6,064 bases of DNA from NCBI GenBank assembly GCA_022361135.1, contig JAKSBM010000383.1, forward strand, positions 1 through 6,064. The letters run 5' to 3'. The position numbers and the translations under genes were made by a program. Positions 4,760 to 6,064 of this stretch are shown piece by piece (the stretch's first letter is position 1; each line of letters opens with the position of its first letter). A model generated the notes under the pieces. That model was not told the DNA's origin and made no database searches. It was given only the letters and a program-made list of their open reading frames with translations. Source of the DNA: Desulfobacterales bacterium (GTDB lineage: Bacteria; Desulfobacterota; Desulfobacteria; Desulfobacterales; Desulfobacteraceae).

Positions 4760-6064
4760 ATGTTGAGAAGTTTTGGTCTTGGAAAAAAGATCGGTCTGGG
4801 ATTTTTCATTATGCTGGCATTGTTGGCCGGTGTTGCCGGGGTGGGCCGCATCGGCCTCCAGAACGTGGTCCACGAGTTGGGCTGCCTGACGCGGTTCCAG
4901 ACCCTGGCCAATTCGGTCTGGGAGGTTCGCCTGACCCAGAAGGATTTCATGGTCACCCAGAGCCCCACGGTGGCGGCCCAGGTGCGAAAGCAGATTAACC
5001 GGCTCCAGAAACGGGCCGGCGGTCTTAAAAACGAGGTCTCCCATCCGGAAACCCAGACCCAGGTGGCCAGAATCATCAATGCCCTGGCCAAGTATGAATC
5101 CAGCTTTGAAAACTATTCCAAGAGTGTTCTTAAGTCCGGGGATAAGGCCCGGGGAGCTGCTGCCGTTGAAGCGTCGGCCTCCGAGGTGAACACCCTGATC
5201 TGGGACATTAAAAAAGAAGTCAAATCCCGTCTCCAGCACCGCATTGAAAGTGCCAATTCCACCATTTTGATCACCGCAGTGGTGGCTTTGATTTTTGGGA
5301 TTTTCATCACCCTGGGGCTGGTCCGTCTCATCACCCGCCCCCTGCGCCGGGTGGTGGACGTGCTCAAGGACATTGCCGAGGGGGAGGGGGATCTCACCCG
5401 GCGCATCGATCTGAAAAGCAGGGATGAAATCGGTGAACTTGCACGCTGGTTCGATGCCTTCATTTCCCGGTTGAATAATATCATCGTGGACATTGGTGCC
5501 AATTCCGAAACCGTGACCGCATCCTCGGGTGAATTGCTGGTGGTGGCCGAGCAAATGGAAGATGATTCCAGTGAGTTGGCCGGTCGGTCCAATTCCGTGG
5601 CCACGGCCGCCGAAGAGATGAGCGCCTCCATGTCCACGGTGGCCGATGCTTCCGAACAGGCCACTTCCAACCATGGGTCGGTCACCGATGCCGCCAACCA
5701 GATGAAGCACACCATCCAGGAAGTGGCGGACAATTGCGACAATGCCCGTAAAATTGCCTTTTCCGCCGTGGAAAAGGTGAAAACCGCCTCGGTGCGGGTG
5801 GGACGCCTGGGCTCTTCGGCCCAGGACATTGACAAGGTCACCCAGGCCATCACCGACATTGCCGAACAGACCAACCTTCTGGCCCTGAACGCCACCATTG
5901 AAGCGGCCCGGGCCGGTGAAGCCGGCAAGGGGTTTGCCGTTGTGGCCACCGAAGTCAAAGAACTCGCCAAGCAGACCGCGGATGCGACCGATGATATCCG
6001 GACACGCATTGAAGCCATCCAGAGTTCCACCGGTGAAACCGTGGATGCCATCGGCGAGATCGAA
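4760..6064 (+). CDS. Methyl-accepting chemotaxis protein, partial, runs off the right edge
   Basis: The first 435 residues of a transmembrane chemoreceptor that signals to CheA/CheW. Order of parts: a first membrane helix with short cytoplasmic start (about 11-32), a periplasmic helical sensor domain of roughly 130 residues (35-165, rich in Gln and charged residues, resembling a four-helix bundle; ligand unknown), a second membrane helix (about 168-190), a HAMP domain (about 190-240, with [21 protein letters not shown] and [10 protein letters not shown]), then the long cytoplasmic coiled-coil. The hairpin tip is [21 protein letters not shown] (about 367-387) followed by [17 protein letters not shown]. 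The window ends in the returning arm, so the C-terminal methylation helix and any CheR-binding tail are not seen. The ATG at 4760 has an ideal AGGAGG (4747-4752) seven bases upstream. The 83-bp gap after the HIT stop has no recognisable sigma28 or sigma54 promoter, so how it is transcribed is unclear. Confidence 0.97.
   Translation, partial: MLRSFGLGKKIGLGFFIMLALLAGVAGVGRIGLQNVVHELGCLTRFQTLANSVWEVRLTQKDFMVTQSPTVAAQVRKQINRLQKRAGGLKNEVSHPETQTQVARIINALAKYESSFENYSKSVLKSGDKARGAAAVEASASEVNTLIWDIKKEVKSRLQHRIESANSTILITAVVALIFGIFITLGLVRLITRPLRRVVDVLKDIAEGEGDLTRRIDLKSRDEIGELARWFDAFISRLNNIIVDIGANSETVTASSGELLVVAEQMEDDSSELAGRSNSVATAAEEMSASMSTVADASEQATSNHGSVTDAANQMKHTIQEVADNCDNARKIAFSAVEKVKTASVRVGRLGSSAQDIDKVTQAITDIAEQTNLLALNATIEAARAGEAGKGFAVVATEVKELAKQTADATDDIRTRIEAIQSSTGETVDAIGEIE

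Noticed and set aside
4673..6051. Minus-strand open frames opposite the chemoreceptor (4673-5710 and 5113-6051)
   Set aside because: The forward frame is an unmistakable chemoreceptor; the reverse translations are Ser/Ala- or Gly/His-rich shadows.

Overview
The window is GC-rich, single-copy, gene-dense bacterial chromosome with no visible mobile element, RNA gene or CRISPR array. Gene content suggests an anaerobic delta-type proteobacterium (Desulfobacterota, perhaps Desulfobacteraceae-like): a PUFA/PKS-type ketosynthase, a stand-alone MoaD-like/HesA-like pair of the kind often seen in anaerobes, and a chemoreceptor whose signalling tip reads [19 protein letters not shown]. This taxonomic placement is inference from style and content, not proof.

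Layout: the genes run outward from a 99-bp divergent intergenic region (2468-2566). Leftward (minus strand) come an unrecognised 180-residue protein (2467-1925), a rhomboid intramembrane serine protease (1918-1211, only 6 bp after the previous stop) and, after a 166-bp gap, a large beta-ketoacyl synthase gene (1044 to beyond the left edge). The ketosynthase has no listed complete reading frame because it runs off the window; I found it by translating the minus strand from 1044. Rightward (plus strand) come a MoaD/ThiS-like ubiquitin-fold sulfur carrier (2567-2797), its E1-like adenylyltransferase of the HesA/MoeB/ThiF family (2801-3505), a Sir2-type NAD-dependent deacylase (3537-4280), a HIT/Hint nucleotide-binding hydrolase (4344-4676) and the N-terminal three quarters or so of a methyl-accepting chemotaxis protein (4760 to beyond the right edge).

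How they may work together: the MoaD-like and E1-like genes are 3 bp apart and almost certainly form a working pair, in which the E1 adenylates the GlyGly tail of the carrier. The sirtuin and HIT genes follow in the same direction with short gaps (31 and 63 bp) and may be co-transcribed, giving a run of three enzymes that all handle adenine nucleotides or adenylates (ATP-dependent adenylation, NAD-dependent deacylation, AMP-ester/amidate hydrolysis). Whether this is a functional unit or chance adjacency cannot be decided from one window. The chemoreceptor has its own strong ribosome binding site and is probably an independent unit.

Most notable points: the E1-like protein lacks the zinc-binding CxxC pairs and the usual late cysteine of MoeB; the sirtuin keeps the Tyr but not the Arg of the Tyr-x-x-Arg pair linked with desuccinylase activity; the ketosynthase gene has a near-consensus promoter placed so that transcription could begin at its ATG (a leaderless message); and the divergent region carries two opposed promoter candidates sharing one -10 sequence.
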